Shown: positions 11,220 to 21,971 of the stretch, in pieces
Layout of the letters: every line of letters begins with the position of its first letter
How positions within the stretch are numbered: the stretch's first letter is position 1
Assembly (NCBI GenBank): GCA_029783825.1
Contig: JAREIK010000500.1
Span: forward strand, 1,963,001-2,027,000
Direction of reading: 5' to 3'
Source of the DNA: Sapria himalayana
Lineage: Eukaryota > Streptophyta > Magnoliopsida > Malpighiales > Rafflesiaceae
DNA length: 64,000 bases
The notes under the pieces: generated by a model
What the model was told of the DNA's origin: nothing
Database searches by the model: none
Seen by the model: the letters and a program-made list of their open reading frames with translations, nothing else
Program-made: the position numbers and the translations under genes

Positions 11220-12200
11220 AACATCTAGGGTTTTTGGCAAGCATAGTTTGTATTTTCTCTCATTTTCTCTTTCTCTAATGAATTCTTCTAAGTGTCACTT
11301 TTATACTTTAGGGATCTATATGAAATTTTAAATTGGAAGTAAAGGCATAGAATTGATGTTACACCTTTATCATCTCTTTGAATCTACTCTAGAGCATTGA
11401 TGTTATTACACTATAAATGATTGCAACTTTATCATCTCTTCATATGTTTTGTGGGATACTAATATATTGGTGCTAGGAATGGTCATGATATATTTTTTTA
11501 CTCACGATAATAGAAGGTCATGGTACTAGAATTAGTCACAACTTTGATTTTAGAATTTTGAGCAAAGTCTCATGGTACTATAATTGCCATGACTAAGAAA
11601 TTTCTCCCAGTAAAATAAAGTTGTGGTGCCAGAATTGATCACGACTTTAGTGCTACCTTTCTAAGCAAAGTGTTGTAATGCTTGGATTGTCATGATTGAG
11701 AAATTGCACTCTATAAAATAATATTGCTGCACTATAATTAGTTGCAACTTTGGTGTTTTCTCATTGGAGCATAAATTCATGGTACTTGAATTATCACTAC
11801 CAACGTTTTACTAAAATGAAAATTCATGGGGAAAAATAATGTAGTGACTCAAAATACTAGGTGTTTTGGCTTTGTATCTAATAATTTATGAATCTAGAAA
11901 TTATCATGACTATTTGTACTAGTGGGGTATTTGGTTGCTGAGATGAAAAAAAATAATATCACAATTATAAATTATTTTAAAGAAAGCGTGGTCATGACTC
12001 CAAGAAAATATCATGATCACGATGATTATGTTGCACAATAAAATCATTGTGTCAACTTAGTGGTAGAATCATTGTATACAAAAAATATCATGACTATTTT
12101 TTGTAGAGTTATATCTAAGAAATAATATTGCAACTACTCATGAAATAGTGTTTAAGTTGTACCCAAATCATGATAGAAAATTATCATGACTCTTAATCAT
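11220..12200. repeat. Degenerate repeat rich in TCATGACT motifs, locally tandem (period about 104 bp)
   Basis: Between about 11440 and 11870 the sequence recurs with a period near 104 bp (register points gcaaag at 11562, 11665 and gcataa at 11769). Each unit has an 'atggtact-gaatt-gtcatgac' part, an 'agtaaaataa-gttg' part and a 'gttgcaactttggtgttt' part. Related sequence in the opposite orientation occurs at 30560-30910 and 32151-32890, and related motifs at 38170-38420. It looks like the LTR or non-coding end of an old retroelement family; the family is not identified. Confidence 0.5.
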
Positions 12201-12989
12201 TTCTCTTCCATCTAAGCCTTTTCTCTACTAAGTTTACTAATTCTACCAAAAATCACTATGATTTCACTAATATTTATCAAATTCTTTCCAAATAAGAATT
12301 TAATAAAACCTCTCATATAAATATCAAAATAAGTGCAAACAAACGAAGTTACACTCGCCAAATAAATTTCACTCAAAAAAACCACACTAAAGGTATTGCT
12401 CATCCTTGAACAATGAATGTTCCTCCAGGCACCCACCCCAAAAAGAAGAAATACACATATAGAATGATCATGACTAGGTTTGAGTATCATAGTAGACTTT
12501 TATTTTCGAAGTGGTGCCTAAAGTTTTAAGATTTCTTATGAAGTTCATGGGTTGTAATATAATGTGTTTATTCATCAAACCGTGCAAAAAAAAATTTGGA
12601 TTGTCTTCCAATCATCACTATGTTTAATGCTCATAGCTAGACCTTCATTGAATCTCAAATTTGGTTAGTAACTTTAGTTATTTAGCCCAACTTCTTTCTA
12701 TAATATTTCTCTTCAACGTGTCTTCCCAATTTCACCTACAACATCATATAATTTATTAGGATATCTTCTTCTGAAGATTCTTCCATGGATACCACAACTT
12801 TGGGAAATGTTACAGCATCATTATCAATGGCTTTTTTTGGAAAATTCTATGACTCTTTATGTATTCATGGCTTGTGAAATTATTCTATGGATGATATTAG
12901 TCACAATCTTGCCTTCTTCCATGACTTTCATCATTGTTTCAATAGGTAAAGTCATGGCATCCATAAAAATCATGCCGAACCTTTTATTG
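12201..12989. other. AT-rich sequence, likely downstream part of the gypsy relic
   Basis: No intact frame. On the minus strand it follows the gypsy integrase C-terminal remnant and probably holds the remaining 3' part of that element; this is inference from position only. Confidence 0.4.
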
Positions 12990-14300
12990 TTCTTTATAAT
13001 GCTTTAACCTTTCTCATTAAATTTAAACTCCATTCCATATTATGATTTTACGGAAACTATCTCAGATGATATCATGGGAGTGATTATAAATAGTCTATAT
13101 TACCGAGACTTCAACTTTCTTACAAATAACTTTAGATGAAAGTTGAAAATTAATATCTTTTCTCCTTCTTGGAACTCATTTCTCTGTAAATTCTTGTCAT
13201 GCCATTTTGTTTGTTTGTCTTAGTAAATCTAAGCATTTTCATAAGATTTATTATGCAATTCTTCTAGTTCACTCATTTGATAAACTTTTTTTTTACATCT
13301 CACACCTTATAGTTCACCTATTTTATTGTTCAACATGCTTGATGTTCAATTTTGACTAGAAAATGACAAGCTTTTTTGAAAATAAGACTATAAAGAGATA
13401 TTCATACGGGTTTCTTGAATGTTGTTCGATAAGCCCACAATGTTTCCTCCAGTCTTTGAGACTATTCTTTTCTTGATGAAATCACTTTTTTTCCATTATA
13501 TTCTTGATCTCTCTATAAGATATTTATTCTTGCCTATTTGTTTATAAATTATATGGAAGTCCCTTTTATGCCTACTACCATGCTTGGCAAAATAGGCTCC
13601 AAATAGTTTGTTATAAAAATAATTTTCTTCATCACTTATGATACATCATGGTGTGTTAAACTGTGTGAAAATATTACTGCATAAAAAAATACATAATTGC
13701 CTTTGCATCATTCTTTTGTGTAGCTATTATTTCAAGCCATTTAGACATGTAATATACTGCTAATTGTATGTACTTCTTGCCAAAGGATATAAAAAATAGT
13801 CCCATTAAATTTATCCTCTGAGTATCAAAAATTTTTGCTTCAAGAATATTGTTGAGTGACATCTCATTTCACCTAGATATGTTACCTAATCTTTGGCATC
13901 TATCATTACATCTCATCATATTCTAAAAATCTCTAAATAGTGATGGTCAAAAAAAAATCTAAATTGGAATATCTTTTGAGTAGTCTTATTACCTACAAAA
14001 TGCCCTCCATGATGTGAAAAGTAACATTTGAAGATAATCTATGTCTACTTCCCTTATAGTAAATATCTCCTTATGACTTAATCTACACATGTTATAAATA
14101 GTAGTGGATCATCACATTTGTAGTTTCCCATGTCATGTAGAAACATTATCTTTTGGTCTGATGTGAGAGCGGGTGGAAGGGAGTCACAAATGAGATAATT
14201 AATGAAATTAGCATATCAAGGCAAGTGAGTTTTCAACATAAAAATATGGTTGTCTGAGAAGTTCTCTACAACACATAGGTAGTTTCTCTTTTGGTATGAT
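12990..14300 (-). pseudogene. Ty3/gypsy pol relic: spacer, H2C2 zinc finger and integrase
   Basis: Minus-strand frames with many stops show, in order, the RNase H-to-integrase spacer (pieces like YANFINYLICDSLPPALTS and FLHDMGNYKCDDPLLF), the zinc-finger region (HHGGHFVGNKTTQKIFQF and a following CDRCQ-like piece), the integrase core entry (EAKIFDTQRINLMGLFFISF, YIQLAVYYMSKWLEIIA), later core pieces (SYREIKNIMEK, a DWRKHCGLIEQHSR-like piece) and the C-terminal WHDKNLQRNEFQEGEKILIFN segment. This order is that of gypsy pol. The right end stops abruptly near 14300, where hAT sequence begins, so the gypsy element is cut there. Dead copy. Confidence 0.8.
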
Positions 14301-14960
14301 ATCTGGCTGCCTGCATGGACTATAAGGTTAAAGTTGAAGGGGTAGATAACATCTTGACTTATATTTCCTCGTGCATAAACTTGGAAGACCCACTTGAAGG
14401 GTGTATTCACAAGAAGTTGACTAAGCTTTTCACATACTATGATACTAGGTATGGTGGTAATAGTAGTGAGGATCTGAGTACGGACATTGATACCATATTC
14501 AGAGACGATGACTTTTTCATTCAGTTAGTGAGGGAGAAATGATGGGGTGGACCATTGAATATGAGCGAGCTTTTTCGGTACTTAGATATTGATTACTGCT
14601 CAATCCTATCACATTCAGATATTAAGAATATTGATATATTATAGTGGTGGAAATCATACGAGTCCATATTTCCCATTCTATTTAGGATGACAGGAGATCT
14701 ACTGACTCCCCTAGTGTCGAGCGTAACATTGAAGTCTACTTTTTCTGTTGTAGTAAATGTGATCTCAGATAGAAGACCAAGATTATGTCTATATATTATT
14801 GAGGCTTTAGCATGAATGAAGAATTGGAAGGATTCGAGCTTGGGCATCCAGGATCGTGCTGGGACTACTATAAAAGTGGATGAGTTGATTACTGATGATG
14901 ATCCACATGATGATAGTAATATTGATATTGAGGATGATAATGATATTACGATTGACGATT
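14301..14960 (+). pseudogene. hAT transposase C-terminal remnant
   Basis: One open stretch (14315-14542) encodes GVDNILTYISSCINLEDPLEG..KKLTKLFTYYDTRYGG, the segment before the dimerisation domain. After stops at about 14540 the remnant goes on with YYSGGNHTSPYFPFYLG and a tail with acidic Asp-rich repeats up to 14960. This parallels the better-preserved dimerisation domain in the copy at 30911-32142 (WWKSYESTFPVLSRM). Homologous decayed stretches lie at 18480-19620, 24300-24830 and, inverted, 39240-39940. Non-functional. Confidence 0.75.
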
Positions 14961-15569
14961 GATGATGTTGCCACTTGATGCCTGACGGTTGATGATTATG
15001 GGATTGCAACACATATGTTATGCTTATGTCTGATTCTGATGTTTGATTTTGATGTACTCGTTTTTATTTACATTGTAGTTGGTTTGGTTTGGTTTAGGTT
15101 TGTCATTTGTGTTTTAGTCTTTTAGATTTACTATGTTTATTTAATTTATGGTTGTGAATTATGCTTGAAAGTTGAAACATAAATATTTATTTTTTTTTAT
15201 TTTTATTTTGCATTCGATTTAAAATTTAATTCATATTAAAGTTTGAATATTTTATTAATTCATATCTAAATTCTATTTCTAATTAATAAAAAATACAAAC
15301 AATAAACATTAAAAAAAAATTTAAAGTATTAAAAAATAACAAATAACAAATCAATAATTTTTAAATATTAACTAATTAATTATTACATAAAAAAATAACA
15401 TAATTTATAAAAAAACGATTAAATAAATAAATTGTAAAAACTGCCCGGGCCTACGAGCTATGCTGAGCTTGGCTTGAAGAAACTGGGTTTGGCCAAGCAC
15501 AGCACGGTAACTCGGTTGGGCAGCCTAAAATTGGGCCGACCCAGCTATGCATGGCCCATTTGACATCTA
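14301..15569 (+). mobile_element. hAT transposon relic (3' part)
   Basis: The C-terminal half of a hAT transposase is followed by AT-rich sequence, a GC-rich subterminal block (15443-15560) and a terminal repeat ending ttgacatcta at 15569. This matches the inverted end of the TAGAGGTGTCAA family seen repeatedly in the window. No left terminal repeat was found; the copy appears joined to, or truncated against, the gypsy relic. Confidence 0.72.
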
Positions 15570-15816
15570 TACCTAGATGTGTCAACTGGGTGGGCAGCTT
15601 GGGGATAACCCATGGCATGACAAGGTTCATAACTATGCCTAATCCTAGACCATGCCAGCATGAGGCACACCTCATGCCTTGCTAGGCTAGTGCGAGCCAT
15701 GACTCGTGCTTGGTTAATGCGATCATGACTTATGTTGAGTTAGGCATGACCCACATTCCTAGCTTAGTGGCATGGTCCATTGCCCCGATGACATGACACA
15801 CTAGCATGGTGACTTA

Positions 15817-16396
15817 TAGAGGTGTCAAACGGGACGTCCCGGGCCGGTTAGGCCCATTTTTTTCAGGCTTGACCGTGCTTTCGTGCCGGGCCAGGCACGA
15901 CACGGTTACTGTACCATGCTGTTCCTGGCCCGACATGGTTTTGTGGGGTTCAGCCCAGCATGGGCCCATGGCATGATCAGCCAGGTTCAGCCCGGTCGGG
16001 CGGAACCCTAAATTAAAAAAAATTAGGGTTTCGGCGCGTGCCGTCGCGTCGAACCCCTAATTTTAAAAAATTAGAGTATTGGTGCGACCGAAACCCTAAT
16101 TAAAAAAAAATTAGGATTTCGGCTCGCCCTAAACCCTAATTTTAAAAAAAATTAGGGTTTCGTTGCCCCATAACCCTAATTTTTTTTTAAAAAATTGATT
16201 TTGGCATGGTACCGTGCCGGGCCAGGCATGACACGAGACCCGGTTGGCCTCGGCACGGCACGACATGATTGTGTCGTGGTCGGGCATGGTACGAGCTTGG
16301 GCACAGAAAATTTCCGTGTCGGGCCGGCCCAAGCACGGCCAAATCATGTTGTGACTCGTGCCGGGCCGGCCCGGCCCGGCCCGGTTGACACCTCTA
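15817..16396. mobile_element. Non-autonomous hAT element (580 bp) with perfect 8-bp target duplication
   Basis: Begins tagaggtgtcaaacggg and ends ccggttgacacctcta, good terminal inverted repeats. It is flanked on both sides by gtgactta (15809-15816 and 16397-16404), an exact 8-bp duplication typical of hAT. Both subterminal regions are GC-rich with repeated GCACGGC, CGGGCC and GGCCCGGC motifs. It encodes no transposase. Its centre carries five telomere-motif hairpins (see 16003-16200). Confidence 0.9.
16003..16200. repeat. Array of five AACCCTAA/TTAGGGTT hairpins
   Basis: Five imperfect palindromes, at about 16003-16032, 16051-16080, 16089-16120, 16130-16162 and 16170-16200. Each has an A-rich centre flanked by (A)AACCCTAA on the left and TTAGGGTTT or a mutated form on the right. 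Spacing is roughly 38-48 bp, with GC-rich linkers (cggcgcg, cgtcgcg, ggctcgc). The motif equals the plant telomere repeat unit and the telo-box. The array lies inside the non-autonomous hAT at 15817-16396. Confidence 0.8.
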
Positions 16397-17354
16397 GTGA
16401 CTTAGGATTGAGCACGAGCAAATCTTGGGTCACAGAATCATGCTCTGTCGGGCAATAGTTTGATGGGTTAATTTTTTTTAAATAGGCACGTAAGACGGAT
16501 TCTACCTACATGGCTGGTCATCATTGTCCCCTGTAATCATGGGTGCAACACTATGTGACCTACCCCACCTGACCCATTGTGTCTTTAGATAATGGGTACC
16601 AATAGACATAGTGACAAGCATGGCCTATCACTATTGGCTTTTTTAAAAAAACATATTTTTTAAATTTTAGTCTTTCAATTAAATCCAATGGCTATTGCCA
16701 AAATCTGATAACTGTTATGATTCTAGCCAAATAAAATTCAAAAAATAAAAAAAATATATTTATTTTTTATTTCTAAAATATATATAAATATATATTTGGA
16801 AATTTAGAATTTTCATTCTAAATCTCCATCTCTCCTTCCTCCATTAATATAGTATTGTTTTTTTATGTTAGTTTTTTTGTTTTATTATTTATTTCATGGT
16901 TTATGGTTTACATTTACATATATGACATACGTGATGGTGTGGATGTGCAACTTGCTTCGAAATTAGATTTTAGAAGTGGTGTATAATTTACACCAAAGTG
17001 GTTACGATACATTTTTTTGGTTTTTTTTTTTGTATTTTTGAGTTTTAAATTTTATTTAATTTTATAATTTATTTAATAAATATAAATATTTTAAAATAAT
17101 ATCACACAGTGTTAATAATAATGAATATAAAATTGATATAGTTATAGATAATAATGATAGTCAAACTAAAAGGTCCGAGGTCAAAACTATATTTTCTACA
17201 ATAGCCTTAACCCAAACTTAATATCCACCTAAAAAATAAAATTAGGCAAATTTCAATAGTATGGATGCACTTTTAAATAATAATAATAAAATTCTTAGAG
17301 TATCAAAGAAGAATCAGTAAAGTATATATATTGTCAAAAGATACATACATACAC

Positions 17355-17376
17355 ATATATATATATATATATATAT
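17355..17376. repeat. AT dinucleotide microsatellite
   Basis: Run of about eleven TA/AT units inside the decayed hAT. Confidence 0.9.
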
Positions 17377-18479
17377 GAGCATATATCAGATTGGCCATCT
17401 AAAGATGCATATTAATGCAAAAAAAAATATGGTGTATTAGATTCGAGATAAACCCAACTTAGTGATAATGTTTTTCAAGTTGGATCTTGTTCAATTTCAT
17501 TGATCCATTCATATACTATAATGATTTTGGAAGGAAAGATATGACCAAACTAATTATGATCATAGATTTTCAGATTAAATTTTTGAAGAATCATAGTAAA
17601 ATTAGTATTATGTCAATCTACTTCTAGTTTGCTTATAATAGGATCCATAAGTCTATAAATAGGAATAATATAATGAAATATTATTAGTTAAAAAAATAAT
17701 AAATAATTAATGAATTTAGAAAATTTAGTGGAGTGTTGTACATGATATCTGATATATGGACCAATCATGATAAGTCATTATTTATGTCTTATTGCTCACT
17801 ATGTAGAATCAAAATAAAAACTTAATAAAAAAATTTTAGGATTTTTAAAGATTCTCTATCTTCATGATGGTCTTGGTCCTACCATATATGAGTGTGTGAC
17901 ACTGATCTTTAGGGAATATAAAATCCAGAATAAACTAATATAGAAATATTTTTGATAATGCTTCTAATATTTGAGTAGTTATTAGTATGTTGTTAGAACT
18001 ATTTGTCAGCATATGTTATGTAATTAACTTGATTGGTAAAGGTGTGAATGAAAATTATTTCTCCTACATTAGAAAAAATTAGAAATATACTAAAATACAT
18101 TAGAATGTCTAGTAGATAGGATTAGTTTAGTAGTACCTATTTGTCAGCATCCTAAAAAATAAAAATTCGAATAGATTTCATACACTATTTAAATTTTTTT
18201 TATCTGACTATATTAATAGTAAGAGTAATAAACTTATTATTGATTATTTAGACTAAGATACAAATTTTTTTTAATAAAAATTCTAAATATTTTCTATGAC
18301 ATGATGAAAATGTGTTCATTTGTATACTCTCCTACTACTTGCAGTGTACTTATGTGCATATATAATATTAATAGCATATTTAGCAAATATAGAGGTCACA
18401 TTGCATTTATTGCCTTAATTGTTTAGATGAAAATCAACAATTTGAAATATTGGTATTTCATTACAACTTTATATTATTT

Positions 18480-19620
18480 GGCTACTTGTATGGATCATAG
18501 AGTTAATGTAGAGGTGTCAACCGGGCTAGTCAGCCCGGTTCAATTGTGCCTGGCCTAGCATGACAAGGTCTAGGACCGTGCCTGGGCTCATGCTGGGCTC
18601 ATTTTCAACATGACTTTTGTCATGCTGTACCGAGAAAAATCATCCCACGTGCCATGACAGGCACGACACAGGTGCCTAGCACATGGGCACGACATGAGGC
18701 GATGGCGCAACATAGCGAAGGAAGATTCGACAAGCCAAGCGGGTTAGCAAGAGCACCCGCTCATCTTTGGGGAGCACCCGTATCCCTAAATCCTATTATG
18801 AACTAGCTTGAAACTAGGCAGATTTCGGGCAGCATGCCATGCCGGGCTTGCCCTTTAGTGAACCGTGCTAGGCACGGCACACAAGCCCATATGGGCCTGA
18901 AAAAAATGGGTCGTGTCGGCCCAACATGACATGATTGACACCTGTAAGTTAATGTGGAAGAGGTAAAAAATATTTTGACATATATATCCAAGTGCATGAA
19001 TCAGGTACATCAATTTGAAGGGTTCTTTCATAAAAAAAATAACTAACTTATTTATATATTATGATACTAGGTATGGTAGTTGTAGCTAGGCTCCGAGAAT
19101 GAACAGACATCATATTCGAAGATGTAGACTTCTCCATTCAATTAGTCAGGGGCAAATGATGAAGGTGATCCATCAAATAGGAGTGAATTATCTCAGTATT
19201 TAGATACAGATTACTTCATCAGCATACCACATGATAATATTAAGAATTTAGATATTTTTCTATGGTAGAAATCTTATAAATTTACTTATCTCATGCTATC
19301 TAAGATGACACGTAATCTAATGATCTTTCTAATATCTAGCATAGTATCAATTCTAATTTTTTAAGGCAGCAAGTGTTATTTCAGATAAGAGATCGAGATT
19401 ATAACCAAATATCATAGAAGTACTTGTATGCATGAAGGACTAAGAAAATTTGAGGTTTAATATTCAGGATAAGATGTAAGAGTTGAATGTAGATAATGAT
19501 TCATGAGATATATAGATCGAAAATATTGAGGGTACTAACAACATTTTCAAACATATTCATGATGATAGTGATTTGCATTTCTATCCGTACTACAATACAA
19601 TAAACACTGATTGATGATTC
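18480..19620 (+). pseudogene. hAT transposase C-terminal remnant, interrupted
   Basis: Homologous to 14301-14960. The peptide traces of the NILTYIS segment and the following tract lie right of the nested element at 18509-18946; traces of the dimerisation domain (WWKS/LSRM region) lie near 19260-19450. Frequent stops and indels show great age. The nested element splits this remnant after the bases agttaatg. Confidence 0.6.
18509..18946. mobile_element. Non-autonomous hAT element (438 bp) with perfect 8-bp target duplication
   Basis: Starts tagaggtgtcaaccggg and ends tgattgacacctgta, flanked by agttaatg on both sides (18501-18508 and 18947-18954). GC-rich throughout relative to the surroundings, with repeated GCACG and GGCACGACA motifs; no transposase coding. 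It is inserted into the older hAT transposase remnant. Confidence 0.88.
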
Positions 19621-19935
19621 TTGATTCATGTGATAATGATACTGTGCTAGTATTTTTTTTTTATTTATATTATTTCATTATGATTTATGCACTATTGGTT
19701 TATTAAATTACACTTATTATCATATTTTTTTGCTATTTTTTTATTTCATTATGATTTATGTATTCATCATATTCTACTTTTGTTTTATTATTGAAATTAA
19801 ATAATTTTTTTAATTTTTTATTTGAGCCGAGCCAAAGATGTCATGATTGTGACATGTGAATACAAATCACAGAAGCAGAATGTCATTGCTAAAATATCAT
19901 ATTTTTTTCTTTATTTTATATTTTAAATAATATCA

Positions 19936-19999
19936 CAGAAGCAGAATGTCACCGAAGCAGAATGTCACCGAAGCAGAATGTCACCGAAGCAGAATGTCA
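19936..19999. repeat. 16-bp minisatellite, four copies
   Basis: The unit gaagcagaatgtcacc repeats with period 16 (register points 19938, 19954, 19970, 19986). A further single copy of gaagcagaatgtca lies upstream near 19872, suggesting that the array expanded from that sequence. Confidence 0.85.
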
Positions 20000-20394
20000 T
20001 GATTGTTAGTTTAATATTTTTTTAATAATTAATGAAATAACAAATAAAAAATAACAAATAACAAATAACAAATTATTTTTTTTTTAAAATTTAATATTTT
20101 ATTTAAATTTAAAATTTCAGCGTAAAATACCAAAAAACTAACAAAAAATGATATGGGTTGTGCTGGCTTGAATCAGCCCGAATCAACATGCCTACACCTA
20201 GGCAGACATGGTCTAACATATCCCAATATTTTGTGGGCCAACCATATCGTGCTGGGCCATTATTATGGTTATCATGTCATGCCTCCCTGAAATGGCCAAC
20301 ACGACATATCCATTTGACACCTCAATAAGAACATGATTTATGAAGTTTTTACAATAAATCACTTTGTTTGAGTTATAGAATTATGTTACCAATA

Positions 20395-21345
20395 TTTCTT
20401 TGTTTTCTCAAAGAAGAGCTGTATGCAGAACAATTTTATTGATTATTTCTTATATGACATTTTGATTGTGAGAGATGATAAGTTGGGAATCATTAAACTT
20501 AAGTTGTACCTTCATGCATAATATTAGGAGGATAATCTTTGGAGACTCAAATATTTTCTTAGTATAGAGATGACTTATTCTATAAAAGATATCATATTTT
20601 CATAGAGGATATATATGCTTGATACTCATATAAAGGTCGGCTTTTATAGTTGTGTTCCAATAGATATTCTAATTGATCAAGGTATTGATTTTCCTTCTAA
20701 TGCAATCCATTCATTTGATTCTACTATTTATAGGAGAACCAAAAAAAAGTAACTATCTAACTATGCTCATACTAAATATAGCATATTCAATCAATATAAT
20801 TAATCATTTTTTAGATTCTTCTTGCTAAGCTCATTTTGACATAACTCTTTGTATACTAAGATATATAAAAAAATCTCTATAGCTTAATATCTCTTTTACG
20901 GATCTTGAGTATTTGCAATTAGAAGGGTATTTAGATTAGAGTTGAGAATCAGCATACACCAAGAAGATGTATACAACAAAATTTTATACTTTTCTTAGAA
21001 ATAAACTTGTCTCCTGAAAAAATAAAATATAAGCAATCTTTTTTTAGATACAATGCAGAGACAGTTCAAAGTGATTTCTAAAGTTACTTGTATGAAACTT
21101 CGGAAGTAATATATGCTCGAGGAAATTATGTATCTACTCTCTTCTACCATTACCCTTTACTATAATAATCATACAACGATATATATAACCTTTAGTGTTA
21201 TGTTTCACGAGTAAATGGAGTATATAGAAGTGGACTACATCTTTCTTATGGAAAATATTTAGGATGAGACTATTGTTATAAAATATATCCAGAAAACAGA
21301 GCAACCAACAAATATCTTTATGAATGCCCAAAAGAGGCCCCAACT
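20395..21345 (+). pseudogene. Copia pol relic: end of reverse transcriptase and RNase H
   Basis: Broken + strand frames match copia pol in order: DILIVRDDKLGIIKLK (the segment after the YVDD box), WRLKYFLSIEM, IYMLDTHIKVGF, CVPIDIPIDQG, then near the end FHE-MEYIEVDYIFLMENI and IKYIQKTEQPTNIF, the C-terminal RNase H segment. Several stops. It is followed by LTR-like sequence (21395-21560). Confidence 0.75.
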
Positions 21346-21394
21346 TATATTTTTCTCCTCTACCCTTATTGTTTTGGATCTTAACACACTAACT

Positions 21395-21560
21395 TGAGAA
21401 AGGGTGTTGTAGTTTATAGCTTTATCATTTAATTTTGTTTCCATTTTTTTTACCCAATTAATGAGTTGCCCTTATCCTATTTCCCTATTTTATAAGGGTT
21501 TACTTACATGATATTTATATTGAGTAATTATGTTTTTTTAATATATTGTGTCGTGGCTTT
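21395..21560 (+). repeat. Possible copia 3' LTR remnant
   Basis: After a purine-rich gagaaaggg stretch the sequence gtgttgtagtttatag resembles the LTR starts near 57830 and 63390, and later parts (tatattgagtaattat) also recur there. Position directly after the RNase H remnant supports a 3' LTR. Limits are approximate. Confidence 0.4.
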
Positions 21561-21971
21561 AATAAAGACTATTGACTTTTGAATCAATAATACAAGCATT
21601 TGAAGTGGAATAACAAATCACAAAGATAATTGTATATAAAGAATGAGAAATATTTATTATTATCTTAGATATAGGTTTTGTATACTCCTCTTTAATGTGT
21701 CACAATAGATGCACTCTATGAAAACTTTTGGATAATTATAGTAGTTAACATGTCTATCTCGATACTCTATAATACTCTCATTTCTCCACTAATTGATACA
21801 AACAATGAATTGATGTCACACACAAAAGCTTTAATAGTAATAGTAAGTCGTTGAAACTCACAATCACTACACAAGAAATACATTATATCCCACTTTTTTT
21901 CTTTACAAGCCCATTTCTAGGATGGAAATGTTGCACCTAGGGTTTGCTATGCTTAAGGTTTTCTATGTGCA
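21561..21971. other. AT-rich sequence, nothing recognised
   Basis: No frame, repeat or boundary could be supported here. Confidence 0.5.

Larger units (their letters stand above)
15574..20324 (+). mobile_element. Decayed long hAT transposon carrying two nested hATs
   Basis: The left end tagatgtgtcaactggg is followed by a GC-rich subterminal block. The right end is a GC-rich block (20150-20310) closing with catttgacacctca. Inside on the + strand are decayed transposase sequence and the C-terminal region at 18480-19620, interrupted by a younger hAT at 18509-18946. Another younger hAT sits at 15817-16396. Flanking bases do not form a convincing 8-bp duplication, so treating both ends as one element is inference from spacing, orientation and content. 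Confidence 0.55.
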
